Source: JTS-RE37 sp041744575
GTDB taxonomy: Bacteria; Bacteroidota; Bacteroidia; Flavobacteriales; Flavobacteriaceae
Assembly (NCBI GenBank): GCA_041744575.1
Contig: JBGTKP010000040.1
Coordinates: forward strand, 1-64,000
DNA length: 64,000 nt
Direction of reading: 5' to 3'
Part shown: in pieces, positions 43,810-52,321 of the stretch
Layout of the letters: each line of letters opens with the position of its first letter
Position numbering within the stretch: position 1 is the stretch's first letter
Notes under the pieces: generated by a model
What the model was told of the DNA's origin: nothing
The model's database searches: none
The model's input: the letters and a program-made list of their open reading frames with translations, nothing else
Program-made: the position numbers and the translations under genes

Positions 43810-44442
43810 TTATTGCAGTGGCTCATAATGACAACAGGCAGGAAGTTGTTCATATACCTCTTTGTCTGCTTTAAAATTGTGCGTATCATGTCCGGCGAGG
43901 GCAATCGATTTTTCGATGGAAGCCATATCGGTTGCAGCGGAATCAAAATTTACCAACATCACCTTAGTATCCTTATCCCAGGACACCGCAGTAACCCCAG
44001 TAATGGATTTGGCCGCCTTTTTAATCCTTGCTTCACACATCGCGCAATTTCCTGCCACCTTCACTTCTTTGGCCACCAATCGGTCCTCTGAACTTTTTTC
44101 CGCAGATACTTCCGCGGTATCGGATTGTTCCGTTATTCCATCCGCTCTTTTGATGTTGGCGGAGACCGGAGTGTAGCCGGCTTTTACCACCTGCTTCTGT
44201 ACCGCCTCCATGGTGAGGGCCTGATCGGCTGGATAAGCAAAACTGAAATTGCCTGTTTCAATGTCAATCTTAACATCTTTTATTCCCTTGAATTCCTTGA
44301 ACTTTTTTTCAAGTCCATAGGCGCAAAAGGGACATCCGAGTCCATCAACCTGAATCAGAAATGTATCCATTCCCTTTTGCGCAAAAGCGCTGAACACTGT
44401 CATCATCGAGATGACCAAAGTGATTATCACTGTATTTTTCAT
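43810..44442 (-). CDS. Exported protein with two heavy-metal-associated (HMA) domains
   Basis: 210 residues from the ATG at 44442 (MKNTVIITLVISMMTVFSAFAQ), which gives a clean signal peptide; an upstream ATG at 44466 adds eight basic residues. HMA domain 1 carries CPFC (FLIQVDGLGCPFCAYGLEKKF), HMA domain 2 carries CAMC (VKVAGNCAMCEARIKKAA), and the C-terminus has a further CC near HYEP. Two metal-binding domains in a periplasmic protein point to copper or a similar soft metal being bound or relayed. The gene begins 26 nt after the barrel gene upstream, so they form an operon. Confidence 0.86.
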   Translation of the reverse strand: MKNTVIITLVISMMTVFSAFAQKGMDTFLIQVDGLGCPFCAYGLEKKFKEFKGIKDVKIDIETGNFSFAYPADQALTMEAVQKQVVKAGYTPVSANIKRADGITEQSDTAEVSAEKSSEDRLVAKEVKVAGNCAMCEARIKKAAKSITGVTAVSWDKDTKVMLVNFDSAATDMASIEKSIALAGHDTHNFKADKEVYEQLPACCHYEPLQ

Positions 44443-44468
44443 TGTTTGTTTTTTTATCGTTTTCATTT

Positions 44469-45239
44469 TTAAAAAGTATATCGGGTGCCTAAAAAGACAC
44501 TGTATTTTAATTTATTCTGCTGGAAAACATCGTTTACGAGAGGTACCTGAACAGCGAGATCAAAAGTGACGCTTTTAGCAGCATATTGCAGCCCCTGGGC
44601 ATACAACAGTTGATAGCCGCCGCGATCAGTCAGCCATATATTTGCATATTCAAAATAGAGATTCACCTGTTTGTTCGGATACTGCGGTTTTAAAAGAGGG
44701 AGTCCAAATCCCAGTTTATACTGGAACACATCCATCGTCCCATCAGGCACCCAATTATATCCAACTTCATTGGTAATTCCGTATTTAAGAGTTTCATATC
44801 CTGAGATGATACCGTAATATCCACTGTAAGTCCCGATACTCAGATCCATCAGATCAAGATCCTGCCCGGTAGGCAAATTCTGAATGGTCTTAGCCGCCAT
44901 CCGAAAAGTTTTTCCGGTTGCGTCTTTGCGCAGAAACTGGTATTTCCCCATGAGTTTGATGTCAGCGAGGTCGCCCCCGGATATTCCGTCGTCAAAATCA
45001 TATCCCACATAGGGGATCTCGATTCCTACCAGGATATTGGAGCTGGGTAAATAATCAAGCATCACGGGAATGTAAGTAAACGTCCCCTTATTCAGATTTC
45101 TGATTTGCACAAGTGAATTAACCGTATAACTGCCGGCACCAAGCATGATGGGTTTGTCAGAGGTAATCGGTGGGCCCTGGGCGTATAAGCCGGCATAAAG
45201 CAACGTAAAGAAACAAAGTAACCAACTATTTGTTTTCAT
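44469..45239 (-). CDS. Outer membrane beta-barrel protein (transporter-like)
   Basis: 256 residues with a signal peptide (LLCFFTLLYAGLYAQ). The mature chain alternates amphipathic strands (YTVNSLVQIRNLN, TFTYIPVMLDYLP, NILVGIEIPYVGYDF, NLYFEYANIWLT) and ends YSVFLGTRYTF with a terminal Phe, typical of outer membrane insertion. It resembles the Phenol_MetA_deg/transporter barrels often linked to metal or aromatic compound genes. It heads the operon with the double-HMA gene, and the palindrome at 45312-45334 lies in its upstream region. Confidence 0.75.
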   Translation of the reverse strand: MKTNSWLLCFFTLLYAGLYAQGPPITSDKPIMLGAGSYTVNSLVQIRNLNKGTFTYIPVMLDYLPSSNILVGIEIPYVGYDFDDGISGGDLADIKLMGKYQFLRKDATGKTFRMAAKTIQNLPTGQDLDLMDLSIGTYSGYYGIISGYETLKYGITNEVGYNWVPDGTMDVFQYKLGFGLPLLKPQYPNKQVNLYFEYANIWLTDRGGYQLLYAQGLQYAAKSVTFDLAVQVPLVNDVFQQNKLKYSVFLGTRYTF

Positions 45240-45311
45240 CTATGATAATAATTTTATGATTTTCTTTCAGGTAACCTAGGTGGCAGGACTTGCATATTCT
45301 GGCATGCAGCA

Positions 45312-45334
45312 GTAGTGTACCCTGGGTACACCAC
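45312..45334. promoter_or_regulatory. 23-bp near-perfect palindrome, candidate operator
   Basis: GTAGTGTACCC-T-GGGTACACCAC has 11-bp arms around one central base with a single mismatch; the inner 8-bp arms are perfect. It lies 73 nt upstream of the barrel/HMA operon start and downstream of the HYC_CC_PP stop. It has no T-run, so a protein-binding operator is likelier than a terminator. A CGTCT-CTGC-AGACG hairpin lies just beyond it. Confidence 0.5.
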
Positions 45335-45372
45335 CACGGTCCGTCTCTGCAGACGTGAAAATCAAACTATAA

Positions 45373-45777
45373 TCAAATCAGGAAAACACCTTCGAGGAGG
45401 TGAATGTCGCGCACAATAACAGGTGGCGGGTAATATTCATTCGGAAGAGGTCGTTGCAGTCTGATTTCAGACAAAAGAGAATATGAGCTATTAAAAGACT
45501 CCGTGAAATAGTGTTGCCCAATCTCAACGAGGTTCAATGAGGGATGCAGATCCCGCCGGCCATCCACCGAGATAACCTCATCATCGCAACAGCTGTCATT
45601 GCTATGGAAACCCTGTTCCGGAAGCAGTTCCATGCCACACTTATCGGCCTTCGCAAAAAGGGCATAATCATAGATGCGGCCCATACAAAAGTGCTGCTCC
45701 ACAGTCCAGGAGACTGTCGAAGTGAGCAACAATACCGCCATGGTGATGGCCGTTACCTTATGGACCCTTTCTTTCAT
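45373..45777 (-). CDS. HYC_CC_PP family protein
   Basis: 134 residues from the ATG at 45777 (MKERVHKVTAITMAVLLL); the longer upstream frame runs through the promoter. A signal/membrane segment is followed by EQHFCMG, then a CGME, then SNDSCCDDE and a late YYPPPV: the order of His-Phe/Tyr-Cys, Cys-Cys and Pro-Pro that names this family. The cysteines and histidines suggest metal binding in the periplasm. It has its own promoter and is followed by the barrel-HMA operon on the same strand. Confidence 0.8.
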   Translation of the reverse strand: MKERVHKVTAITMAVLLLTSTVSWTVEQHFCMGRIYDYALFAKADKCGMELLPEQGFHSNDSCCDDEVISVDGRRDLHPSLNLVEIGQHYFTESFNSSYSLLSEIRLQRPLPNEYYPPPVIVRDIHLLEGVFLI

Positions 45778-45782
45778 CGTGG

Positions 45783-45814
45783 CAAAAGTACAAAATATTC
45801 CAATGAGAATACAA
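45783..45814 (-). promoter_or_regulatory. Bacteroidota-type promoter of the HYC_CC_PP gene
   Basis: On the minus strand TTG (45812-45814), 21 nt, then TACTTTTG (45783-45790): a full match. The box ends only 5 nt before the ATG, so the transcript may be leaderless. Confidence 0.7.
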
Positions 45815-45901
45815 GTGAAGTGTATTCCCCAGGCCCTTGGTCGGTCACACGGAGAGGACCTTACCGAATTCGTCCGGTTTCTGATTATATTTACAATAAA
45901 A

Positions 45902-46354
45902 ATGTTAGACACGTTGCGTCCTGAAGTGAGCAGATTGCTCCGGCAGTCAGAACTTTCCGTAGATGACCGGTTGCAAGAGTTGTGCGAATTCCTGAGGAAT
46001 AGAGTGGCCTGGTATGATTGGGTGGGATTTTATTTTAGGAACGGTGACAAAGAGGAATTGAAATTAGGCGCTTATTCCGGGGCCGCTACGGATCATACCA
46101 TTATCCCTTTTGGAAAAGGCATTTGCGGGCAGGTGGCACTGAGCAATCAGAATTTTGTGGTCCCTGATGTCAGCGCTCAGGATAATTACCTTGCGTGTAG
46201 CATTACGGTCAAAGCGGAAATTGTGATCCCTCTCTTTGTCAGAGGTGAGAATATTGGACAGATCGATATCGACTCGAATACGCCGGATCCTTTTACTTCG
46301 GAGGACGAAAGATTCCTCGAATTCGTGAATAGGGAAGTAGCCGCAATTCTTTAA
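45902..46354 (+). CDS. GAF-domain protein related to free methionine-(R)-sulfoxide reductase
   Basis: 150 residues from the ATG at 45902 (MLDTLRPEVSRLL); earlier in-frame starts run into the divergent HYC_CC_PP gene. The single GAF domain has the fRMsr blocks WVGFYF, IPFGKGICG, VVPDVSAQDNYLAC, AEIVIPLF and IGQIDIDS. Two of the three fRMsr cysteines are present (GICG and YLAC); the third, ten residues before GICG, is a His here. Activity on free methionine sulfoxide is therefore uncertain; signalling by ligand binding is the alternative. Confidence 0.8.
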   Translation: MLDTLRPEVSRLLRQSELSVDDRLQELCEFLRNRVAWYDWVGFYFRNGDKEELKLGAYSGAATDHTIIPFGKGICGQVALSNQNFVVPDVSAQDNYLACSITVKAEIVIPLFVRGENIGQIDIDSNTPDPFTSEDERFLEFVNREVAAIL

Positions 46355-46406
46355 AACTTTAACGGTATTGTTAATAACCCGGTCAGAATTATCGTACTAA
46401 AAAAAG

Positions 46407-46414
46407 TACATTTG
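46407..46414 (+). promoter_or_regulatory. Possible -7 box of purH
   Basis: TACATTTG, an exact TAnnTTTG match, 30 nt before the purH ATG. No TTG is found at the -33 distance. A small GTAC/GTAC inverted repeat overlaps it. Confidence 0.4.
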
Positions 46415-46444
46415 AGGGCTTAACACCCAAGATATTTGCACCAT

Positions 46445-47977
46445 ATGAGCACCTCCAAAAAAGCGAACTCCGCCTTAATTTCTGTATATCACAAGGAGGG
46501 TCTGGCTCCTGTCGTAAAAAAATTATCCTCCCTCGGAATTGCGATTTACTCTACCGGCGGTACCGAAAAATTTGTCAGGGATCTTGGGCTGGAAGTCATT
46601 CCGGTTGAAGAAATAACCAGTTATCCCTCCATCCTTGGCGGAAGGGTAAAAACCCTCCATCCAAAAGTGTTCGGAGGAATCCTTAACAGGCAGGACAATG
46701 AAGGGGATGTTGCCCAACTGGAAGCCTATAAAATTCCCCAGATTGATATTGTTATTGTCGATCTCTACCCTTTTGAGGAAACGGTTGCGAGCGGGGTTGC
46801 GGAAGCCGAAATAATTGAACAAATTGATATAGGCGGAATTTCCCTGATCCGGGCAGCAGCAAAAAACTATGAAGATGTCTTCTGTGTTTCCTCTCTGGAC
46901 GAGTATGCAGAATTCCTGCAACTGATCACCGATGGTAATGGGAGCACCACCAGGGAAGATCGGAAACGTTTCGCGGCTAAGGCCTTCAACAGATCTTCCC
47001 ATTATGATACGGCCATCTTTAATTTTTTCAACCGTGACCTGTCAACACCGGCGTTAAAAATCAGTGAAACAGACGCACAAACATTGCGCTATGGGGAGAA
47101 TCCCCATCAAAAGGGCATTTTTTTCGGAAATTTTGATGCCTTTTTTACCAAATTGCACGGCAAAGAATTGTCGTACAACAATCTTTTGGATGTGGACGCG
47201 GCAGTTCATCTGATGGCAGAATTTGCAGACGAGGAGCCGACTTTTGCGATTCTGAAACACAACAATGCCTGTGGCCTTGCCATTCGTGAAACCGTGAAGC
47301 AGGCGTACCTTGATGCCCTTGCCGGGGATCCCGTATCGGCATTTGGGGGGATCCTTATTACTAACGTGGCTATCGACATGGCTGCCGCAAAAGAGATCAA
47401 CGAGTTGTTCTGTGAAGTGGTGATAGCACCTTCCTTTTCAGACAGTGCAGTTGAGCTTCTAAGTTCCCGTAAAAACCGCATTTTACTGGTCCAGAAATCT
47501 GCAGCGCTCCCTGACACCCTGGTCAGGAGTTGCCTTAACGGCTATTTGTTCCAGGACAGGGACCGTCTGACAGACAAAATCGCCGGCCTCTCCTACCCTA
47601 CGGAGTTAAAACCTTCTCCTGAAGCTCTGGAAGATCTCATTTTTGCCTCCAAACTTTGCAAGCATACGAAATCCAATACCATTGTCCTCGCCAAAAACAA
47701 GCAGCTTCTTGCAAGTGGGACGGGACAGACCTCCCGCGTTGATGCCCTTAACCAGGCAATCCACAAGGCAAAATCATTTGATTTTGACCTCAACGGTGCG
47801 GTGATGGCCAGTGATGCTTTTTTTCCTTTTCCCGATTGTGTTGAAATTTCGCATAAAAATGGCATCACCAGCGTTATACAGCCTGGGGGTTCAATAAAGG
47901 ACCAGTTAAGTATCGATTTTTGTAATGAAAATGGCATGGCAATGGTGATTACAGGTACCCGTCATTTCAAGCATTAA
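46445..47977 (+). CDS. purH: Bifunctional AICAR transformylase / IMP cyclohydrolase
   Basis: 510 residues from the ATG at 46445 (MSTSKKANSALISVYHKEGL). The N-terminal MGS-like IMP cyclohydrolase domain shows the IYSTGGTEKF and GGRVKTLHPKVFGGIL blocks. The transformylase domain shows RYGENPHQKG, ELSYNNLLD, AILKHNNACGLA, and the closing PDCVEISHKNGITSVIQPGGSIKD. It performs the last two steps of de novo IMP synthesis. The downstream mreB gene starts 56 nt later with its own -7 box. Confidence 0.97.
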   Translation: MSTSKKANSALISVYHKEGLAPVVKKLSSLGIAIYSTGGTEKFVRDLGLEVIPVEEITSYPSILGGRVKTLHPKVFGGILNRQDNEGDVAQLEAYKIPQIDIVIVDLYPFEETVASGVAEAEIIEQIDIGGISLIRAAAKNYEDVFCVSSLDEYAEFLQLITDGNGSTTREDRKRFAAKAFNRSSHYDTAIFNFFNRDLSTPALKISETDAQTLRYGENPHQKGIFFGNFDAFFTKLHGKELSYNNLLDVDAAVHLMAEFADEEPTFAILKHNNACGLAIRETVKQAYLDALAGDPVSAFGGILITNVAIDMAAAKEINELFCEVVIAPSFSDSAVELLSSRKNRILLVQKSAALPDTLVRSCLNGYLFQDRDRLTDKIAGLSYPTELKPSPEALEDLIFASKLCKHTKSNTIVLAKNKQLLASGTGQTSRVDALNQAIHKAKSFDFDLNGAVMASDAFFPFPDCVEISHKNGITSVIQPGGSIKDQLSIDFCNENGMAMVITGTRHFKH

Positions 47978-47983
47978 TTTTAC

Positions 47984-47991
47984 TACTTTTG
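47984..47991 (+). promoter_or_regulatory. Possible -7 box of the mre operon
   Basis: TACTTTTG, an exact TAnnTTTG match, located 42 nt before the mreB start and just after the purH stop. No TTG is present at -33. Confidence 0.4.
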
Positions 47992-48033
47992 TCGAAGAAA
48001 TGTACCCCGTAACCTGAAAACCAAACTTACACA

Positions 48034-49062
48034 ATGGGATTTTTTGATTTTTTAACTGAGGAGATTGCCATTGACTTGGGTACGGCCAATACCCTCATCA
48101 TCCATGGGGACAAAGTGGTAGTGGACAGCCCGTCCATAGTCGCCAGGGACAGGATTAGCGGAAAGATCATAGCGGTTGGGAAAGAGGCCAGCATGATGCA
48201 GGGGAAAACCCATGAAAATATTAAAACCATCCGACCTCTGAAAGACGGGGTGATCGCAGATTTTGATGCGTCTGAAAAGATGATCAATATGTTCATCAAA
48301 AATATTCCGGCCCTTAAAAAAAAGTGGTTTCCACCCGCCTTGCGAATGGTCATCTGTATTCCCTCCGGGATCACCGAAGTGGAGATGCGTGCGGTAAAGG
48401 AGTCGGCTGAACGTGTCAATGGAAAAGAAGTCTATCTGATCCATGAACCCATGGCGGCAGCCATTGGGATCGGACTCGATATCATGCAACCCAAAGGCAA
48501 TATGATCGTCGATATCGGTGGGGGTACCACCGAGATTGCCGTGATTGCACTGGGGGGAATTGTGTGCGATAAATCGGTGAAAATCGCCGGCGACGTTTTT
48601 ACAAATGATATTATCTACTACATGCGTACCCAGCATAACTTATATGTGGGTGAGAGCACCGCAGAAAATATTAAAATCCAGATAGGTTCCGCTACAGAAG
48701 ACCTTCAGTCTCCTCCCGATGAGATGTCGGTTCAGGGAAGGGATCTTTTGACAGGAAAGCCAAAACAAGTCTCAATTTCGTACAGGGAGATCGCCAAGGC
48801 ATTGGATAAATCCATCCTTAGGGTGGAGGATGCCGTAATGGAAACCTTGTCCCAGACACCCCCCGAACTGGCAGCCGATATTTACAATACCGGGATCTAC
48901 CTTGCCGGAGGTGGCTCTATGCTAAGAGGGTTGGACAGAAGGCTGTCCCAAAAAACGGATCTGCCGGTATATATCGCTGAAGATCCGCTAAGGGCCGTTG
49001 TCCGTGGAACCGGGATTGCCCTTAAGAATCTTGAACGATATAAAAGTATTCTGATCAAATAA
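48034..49062 (+). CDS. mreB: Rod shape-determining protein MreB
   Basis: 342 residues with the actin-fold landmarks: phosphate 1 loop (EEIAIDLGTANTLI), the VCIPSGITEVEMRAV block, phosphate 2 (MIVDIGGGTTEIAVIALGG), the GESTAENIKIQIG block, and adenosine loop GIYLAGGGSMLRGL. It polymerises under the inner membrane and directs lateral wall synthesis with MreC, MreD, PBP2 and RodA, all encoded immediately downstream. Confidence 0.97.
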   Translation: MGFFDFLTEEIAIDLGTANTLIIHGDKVVVDSPSIVARDRISGKIIAVGKEASMMQGKTHENIKTIRPLKDGVIADFDASEKMINMFIKNIPALKKKWFPPALRMVICIPSGITEVEMRAVKESAERVNGKEVYLIHEPMAAAIGIGLDIMQPKGNMIVDIGGGTTEIAVIALGGIVCDKSVKIAGDVFTNDIIYYMRTQHNLYVGESTAENIKIQIGSATEDLQSPPDEMSVQGRDLLTGKPKQVSISYREIAKALDKSILRVEDAVMETLSQTPPELAADIYNTGIYLAGGGSMLRGLDRRLSQKTDLPVYIAEDPLRAVVRGTGIALKNLERYKSILIK

Positions 49063-49084
49063 ATCCGGACTTCCGGTATTTCCA

Positions 49085-49117
49085 CGATGCGTTGGATCTG
49101 ATTCCTGAAACGCATCG
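49085..49117 (+). repeat. Intercistronic hairpin between mreB and mreC
   Basis: CGATGCGTT (49085-49093) is the exact reverse complement of AACGCATCG (49109-49117), leaving a 15-nt loop. No T-run follows, so it may set mRNA stability or partial read-through between mreB and the membrane proteins rather than terminate. Confidence 0.45.
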
Positions 49118-49138
49118 GATCTATCAATAGCTAAGTGA

Positions 49139-49957
49139 ATGCAGCAGATTATCAAATTTATCATACGATATAAAACAGCGCTGCTTTATATGGTATTGAT
49201 GATCATTTCTCTGGCATTTACAATTCAGACCCATTCCTTCCACCGTTCCAAATTCTTTAACTCTTCCAACTGGCTCACCGGGAATATTTACAACACTTCC
49301 AATAATATCACTTCCTATTTTGAACTAAGCGAAGAAAATGCGGAATTACTGGAGGAAAATAACCGACTCAGGAACCTGTTGTTTAATACGCCTGAGAAGC
49401 AAATGATAGAATTGGATACTGCCAAAATTCAATACCGGGTCATCGCAGGACGTATTATTAAGAATAGTTTTTCAAATCCTGACAATTATATCACGATTAA
49501 TAAGGGTTTCAGGGACAGTGTGAGACAGGATATGGGGGTCATTACCTCCAAGGGTATTCTTGGGATTGTGGAACGAACTTCCGGCCGCTATGCCGCTATC
49601 CAGAGTATCCTCAATACAAAGTCCAATATCAATGCAAAAATAAAGAATACGAACCATTTTGGTTCCCTGGTCTGGGATGCCGAAGGATATGATGTGGTCC
49701 AGCTCGAGGACATCCCGCGCCTGGTCCCTCTCTTTGTGGGAGATACCATAGTTACCGGCGCCATGTCCAGTATCTTCCCTGAAGGAATTCCAATAGGAGT
49801 TATCAAGAAATTTGACCTGAATGTTTCCCAGAGTTTTTACCGCATAGATGTAGAACTCTTTAATGATATGACGAATATCAAGAACGTCTATATTATCTCT
49901 AACCTGAACCGGCCGGAAATCCTCCAGCTGGAATCCGAGACCGCCAATGACGAATAG
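49139..49957 (+). CDS. mreC: Rod shape-determining protein MreC
   Basis: 272 residues. One N-terminal membrane helix (TALLYMVLMIISLAFTIQTH) is followed by a coiled coil (LSEENAELLEENNRLRNLL) and two beta domains with the GRIIKNSFSNPDNYITINKGFRDSVRQDMGVITSKGILGIV block. It is a periplasmic scaffold linking MreB to the wall synthase. Its stop overlaps the mreD start by 11 nt. Confidence 0.94.
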   Translation: MQQIIKFIIRYKTALLYMVLMIISLAFTIQTHSFHRSKFFNSSNWLTGNIYNTSNNITSYFELSEENAELLEENNRLRNLLFNTPEKQMIELDTAKIQYRVIAGRIIKNSFSNPDNYITINKGFRDSVRQDMGVITSKGILGIVERTSGRYAAIQSILNTKSNINAKIKNTNHFGSLVWDAEGYDVVQLEDIPRLVPLFVGDTIVTGAMSSIFPEGIPIGVIKKFDLNVSQSFYRIDVELFNDMTNIKNVYIISNLNRPEILQLESETANDE

Positions 49958-50456
49958 CTCCTATTTTATCAATGTCATAAGGTTTGCATTTCTTGTACTC
50001 GTACAGGTACTGGTCTTCAATCGCCTCGATTTTTTCGGATTCATCAATCCCATGGTGTACATCATGTTCCTGTATTGGTACCCGGTAAAAGAGAACCGCT
50101 CCGTTTTTATCGGCATCGGATTTCTCCTGGGTCTGTGTATTGATTTTTTTTCCGACACGATGGCGCTGCATGCAGCCTCCACCGTAACCATCGCTTACAT
50201 GAGACCTGCCATCATGCGCTTTGTTTTCGGCATCAACTATGAGTTTCAAAGCTTTAAATTATCCAATACCACCAGGGCACAACAATTTACCTTTTTAGCG
50301 TTATTAATAATAGCACACCACCTGATGTTCTATTTCCTTGAAATTTTCAGTTTGGCTAATTTCCTTTTAATTTTGAAGAAGGTGGTGGCAACAGGGAGTG
50401 CCACTTTGATTCTTTGTCTGTTATTCGGCTCCCTATTTAGTGTGAGGAAGGAATGA
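49947..50456 (+). CDS. mreD: Rod shape-determining protein MreD
   Basis: 169 residues with about five hydrophobic segments (FAFLVLVQVLVFNRLDFFG, GIGFLLGLCIDFFSDTMALHAAS, FTFLALLIIAHHLMFYFLEIF, SATLILCLLFGSLFSV). The DFFSDT stretch after the third segment fits MreD. It is an integral membrane partner of MreC. It overlaps mreC by 11 nt and the PBP2 gene by 4 nt, so the three are translationally coupled. Confidence 0.9.
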   Translation: MTNSSYFINVIRFAFLVLVQVLVFNRLDFFGFINPMVYIMFLYWYPVKENRSVFIGIGFLLGLCIDFFSDTMALHAASTVTIAYMRPAIMRFVFGINYEFQSFKLSNTTRAQQFTFLALLIIAHHLMFYFLEIFSLANFLLILKKVVATGSATLILCLLFGSLFSVRKE

Positions 50457-52321
50457 AGAAATTACTTTTATCATCCATTATTATTGTCATTGGGCTTATG
50501 TTTATCGGCAGGTTATCCTACCTGCAGATCTTCAGCTTTTCCCAGGAACAGGTTCTGGAGGATCCCGCTATAAAAGCCATTTATGATTATCCGGAAAGAG
50601 GCTACATCTATGACCGGAATAGCAAACTTCTGGTAGGGAATGATCCCGCCTATGATGTTATGGTTATTCCGCGTGAGGTAAAAGCTTTTGATACCCTTGC
50701 GCTTTGTGCCATGCTTGGCATAGATAAGGAAAAATTCATCAGGGAACTGTCTAAGGCCAGGGTGTACTCCCCCAGGTTGCCCTCCGTACTGGTGCCTCAG
50801 CTCTCCAAGGAAGATTATGCCAGCCTTCAGGAAAAAATGCGTCATTTCAAAGGATTTTATATTCAAAAGCATTCCCTGCGATACTACGACACGGAAAGTG
50901 CCGCCAATGTTCTCGGTTATATCAGTGAAGTGAATGAACGTGACATCGCCAAAAATCCCTATTATGCCCAAGGGGAACTTACAGGCAGAACCGGCGTTGA
51001 AAAAGAATATGATGATATCCTTCGGGGGAGAAAAGGGGTACAATATATTCAGAAAGACCGTTTTAACAGAGATATAGGACCTTATAAAAATGGCATTCTC
51101 GATACCCTGCCCGAACAAGGCAATGAACTTCATATTACCATAGACAAAACGCTACAGGAATACGGAGAATTACTGATGCACGGCAAACGGGGCGGGGTGG
51201 TGGCCATCGAACCGGCTACCGGGGAAATCCTGGCCATGATATCAGGCCCTACCTATGATCCATCCCTTCTCGTGGGACGCGAACGTTCTGCCAACTACAG
51301 CAAGTTACATTATGACAGCATTTCCAGGCCGCTCTTTGACCGTACCATTTCGGCCGAGGGTTCTCCAGGCTCCCCATTTAAGATCCTCAACGCGCTTGTA
51401 GCCCTGCAGGAAGGAGCGATTACGCCGGAAACCACCATCACTTGCTATCATGGTTTCTATGTAGGGGGAAGAAAAAGGGGTTGTCATTGCGGAGGCGGGA
51501 TGCGCAATATGAATGTGGGCATTTTCAGGTCCTGTAACGCCTATTTTGCCGGGACCTTCCGAAAGATCTATGACAAGTTCCCCACGACAGACGAGGGAAT
51601 GGATGTATGGGAAAAGCATGTGAAAAGTTTTGGCCTGGGAGGGTATCTGGGTTCCGATATTTATACAGGAAGACCGGGACGTATCCCGGATAAGGAATAT
51701 TATGACAAATGGTACGGTGATAACCGCTGGAGTTCATCCTATATCATATCTAATTCCATAGGCCAGGGAGAAGTAGCGGCGACTCCCCTGCAACTTGCAA
51801 ATATGACAGCCGCGATCGCCAACCGCGGATTCTATTTTGTGCCTCACCTGCTAAAGAAAGTTGAAAACAAGGATATTTCCATTCCAAGATTTACGGAAGC
51901 GGTACATACCACAATAGACAAGAGGCATTTTGAACCGGTGGTTGAAGGAATGGCCGATGTATATACAAAAGGAACCGCCCAGGGACTACAGATACCCGGT
52001 ATTGAAATTGCAGGTAAAACAGGAACCGTCGAGAATTTCACCATTATCAATGGGGTCCGGACCCAATTGACGGACAACTCGGTTTTTGTTGCCTTTGCCC
52101 CCGTAGATCATCCAAAAATCGCCATCGCCGTATACATTGAGAACGGTTATTTCGGTGCCCGGTATGCAGGACATATCGCATCGCTCATGATAGAGAAGTA
52201 TATCAAAGGAGAAATAAGCAGGAAGGATCTGGAAAAACGCATGCTGGAGAAAACACTGGACCGGGAATATGCGAAGCCCTACCTGGGCGAGGAATTCAAG
52301 ATTAACGAGCATGTCTGGTAG
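50453..52321 (+). CDS. mrdA: Penicillin-binding protein 2 (elongasome transpeptidase)
   Basis: 622 residues. A membrane anchor (LLLSSIIIVIGLMFIGRLSYLQIF) is followed by the dimerisation domain (DYPERGYIYDRNSKLLVGN, GRTGVEKEYDDILRGRKG). The transpeptidase has SPFK as the SxxK motif (GSPGSPFKILNAL), SCN as SxN (FRSCNAYF) and KTGT. The Cys-rich stretch GCHCGGGM just before SCN differs from the usual GCHxHPSP-like segment of related proteins, as far as I recall. It crosslinks lateral wall peptidoglycan with RodA. It overlaps both neighbours. Confidence 0.95.
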   Translation: MKKLLLSSIIIVIGLMFIGRLSYLQIFSFSQEQVLEDPAIKAIYDYPERGYIYDRNSKLLVGNDPAYDVMVIPREVKAFDTLALCAMLGIDKEKFIRELSKARVYSPRLPSVLVPQLSKEDYASLQEKMRHFKGFYIQKHSLRYYDTESAANVLGYISEVNERDIAKNPYYAQGELTGRTGVEKEYDDILRGRKGVQYIQKDRFNRDIGPYKNGILDTLPEQGNELHITIDKTLQEYGELLMHGKRGGVVAIEPATGEILAMISGPTYDPSLLVGRERSANYSKLHYDSISRPLFDRTISAEGSPGSPFKILNALVALQEGAITPETTITCYHGFYVGGRKRGCHCGGGMRNMNVGIFRSCNAYFAGTFRKIYDKFPTTDEGMDVWEKHVKSFGLGGYLGSDIYTGRPGRIPDKEYYDKWYGDNRWSSSYIISNSIGQGEVAATPLQLANMTAAIANRGFYFVPHLLKKVENKDISIPRFTEAVHTTIDKRHFEPVVEGMADVYTKGTAQGLQIPGIEIAGKTGTVENFTIINGVRTQLTDNSVFVAFAPVDHPKIAIAVYIENGYFGARYAGHIASLMIEKYIKGEISRKDLEKRMLEKTLDREYAKPYLGEEFKINEHVW

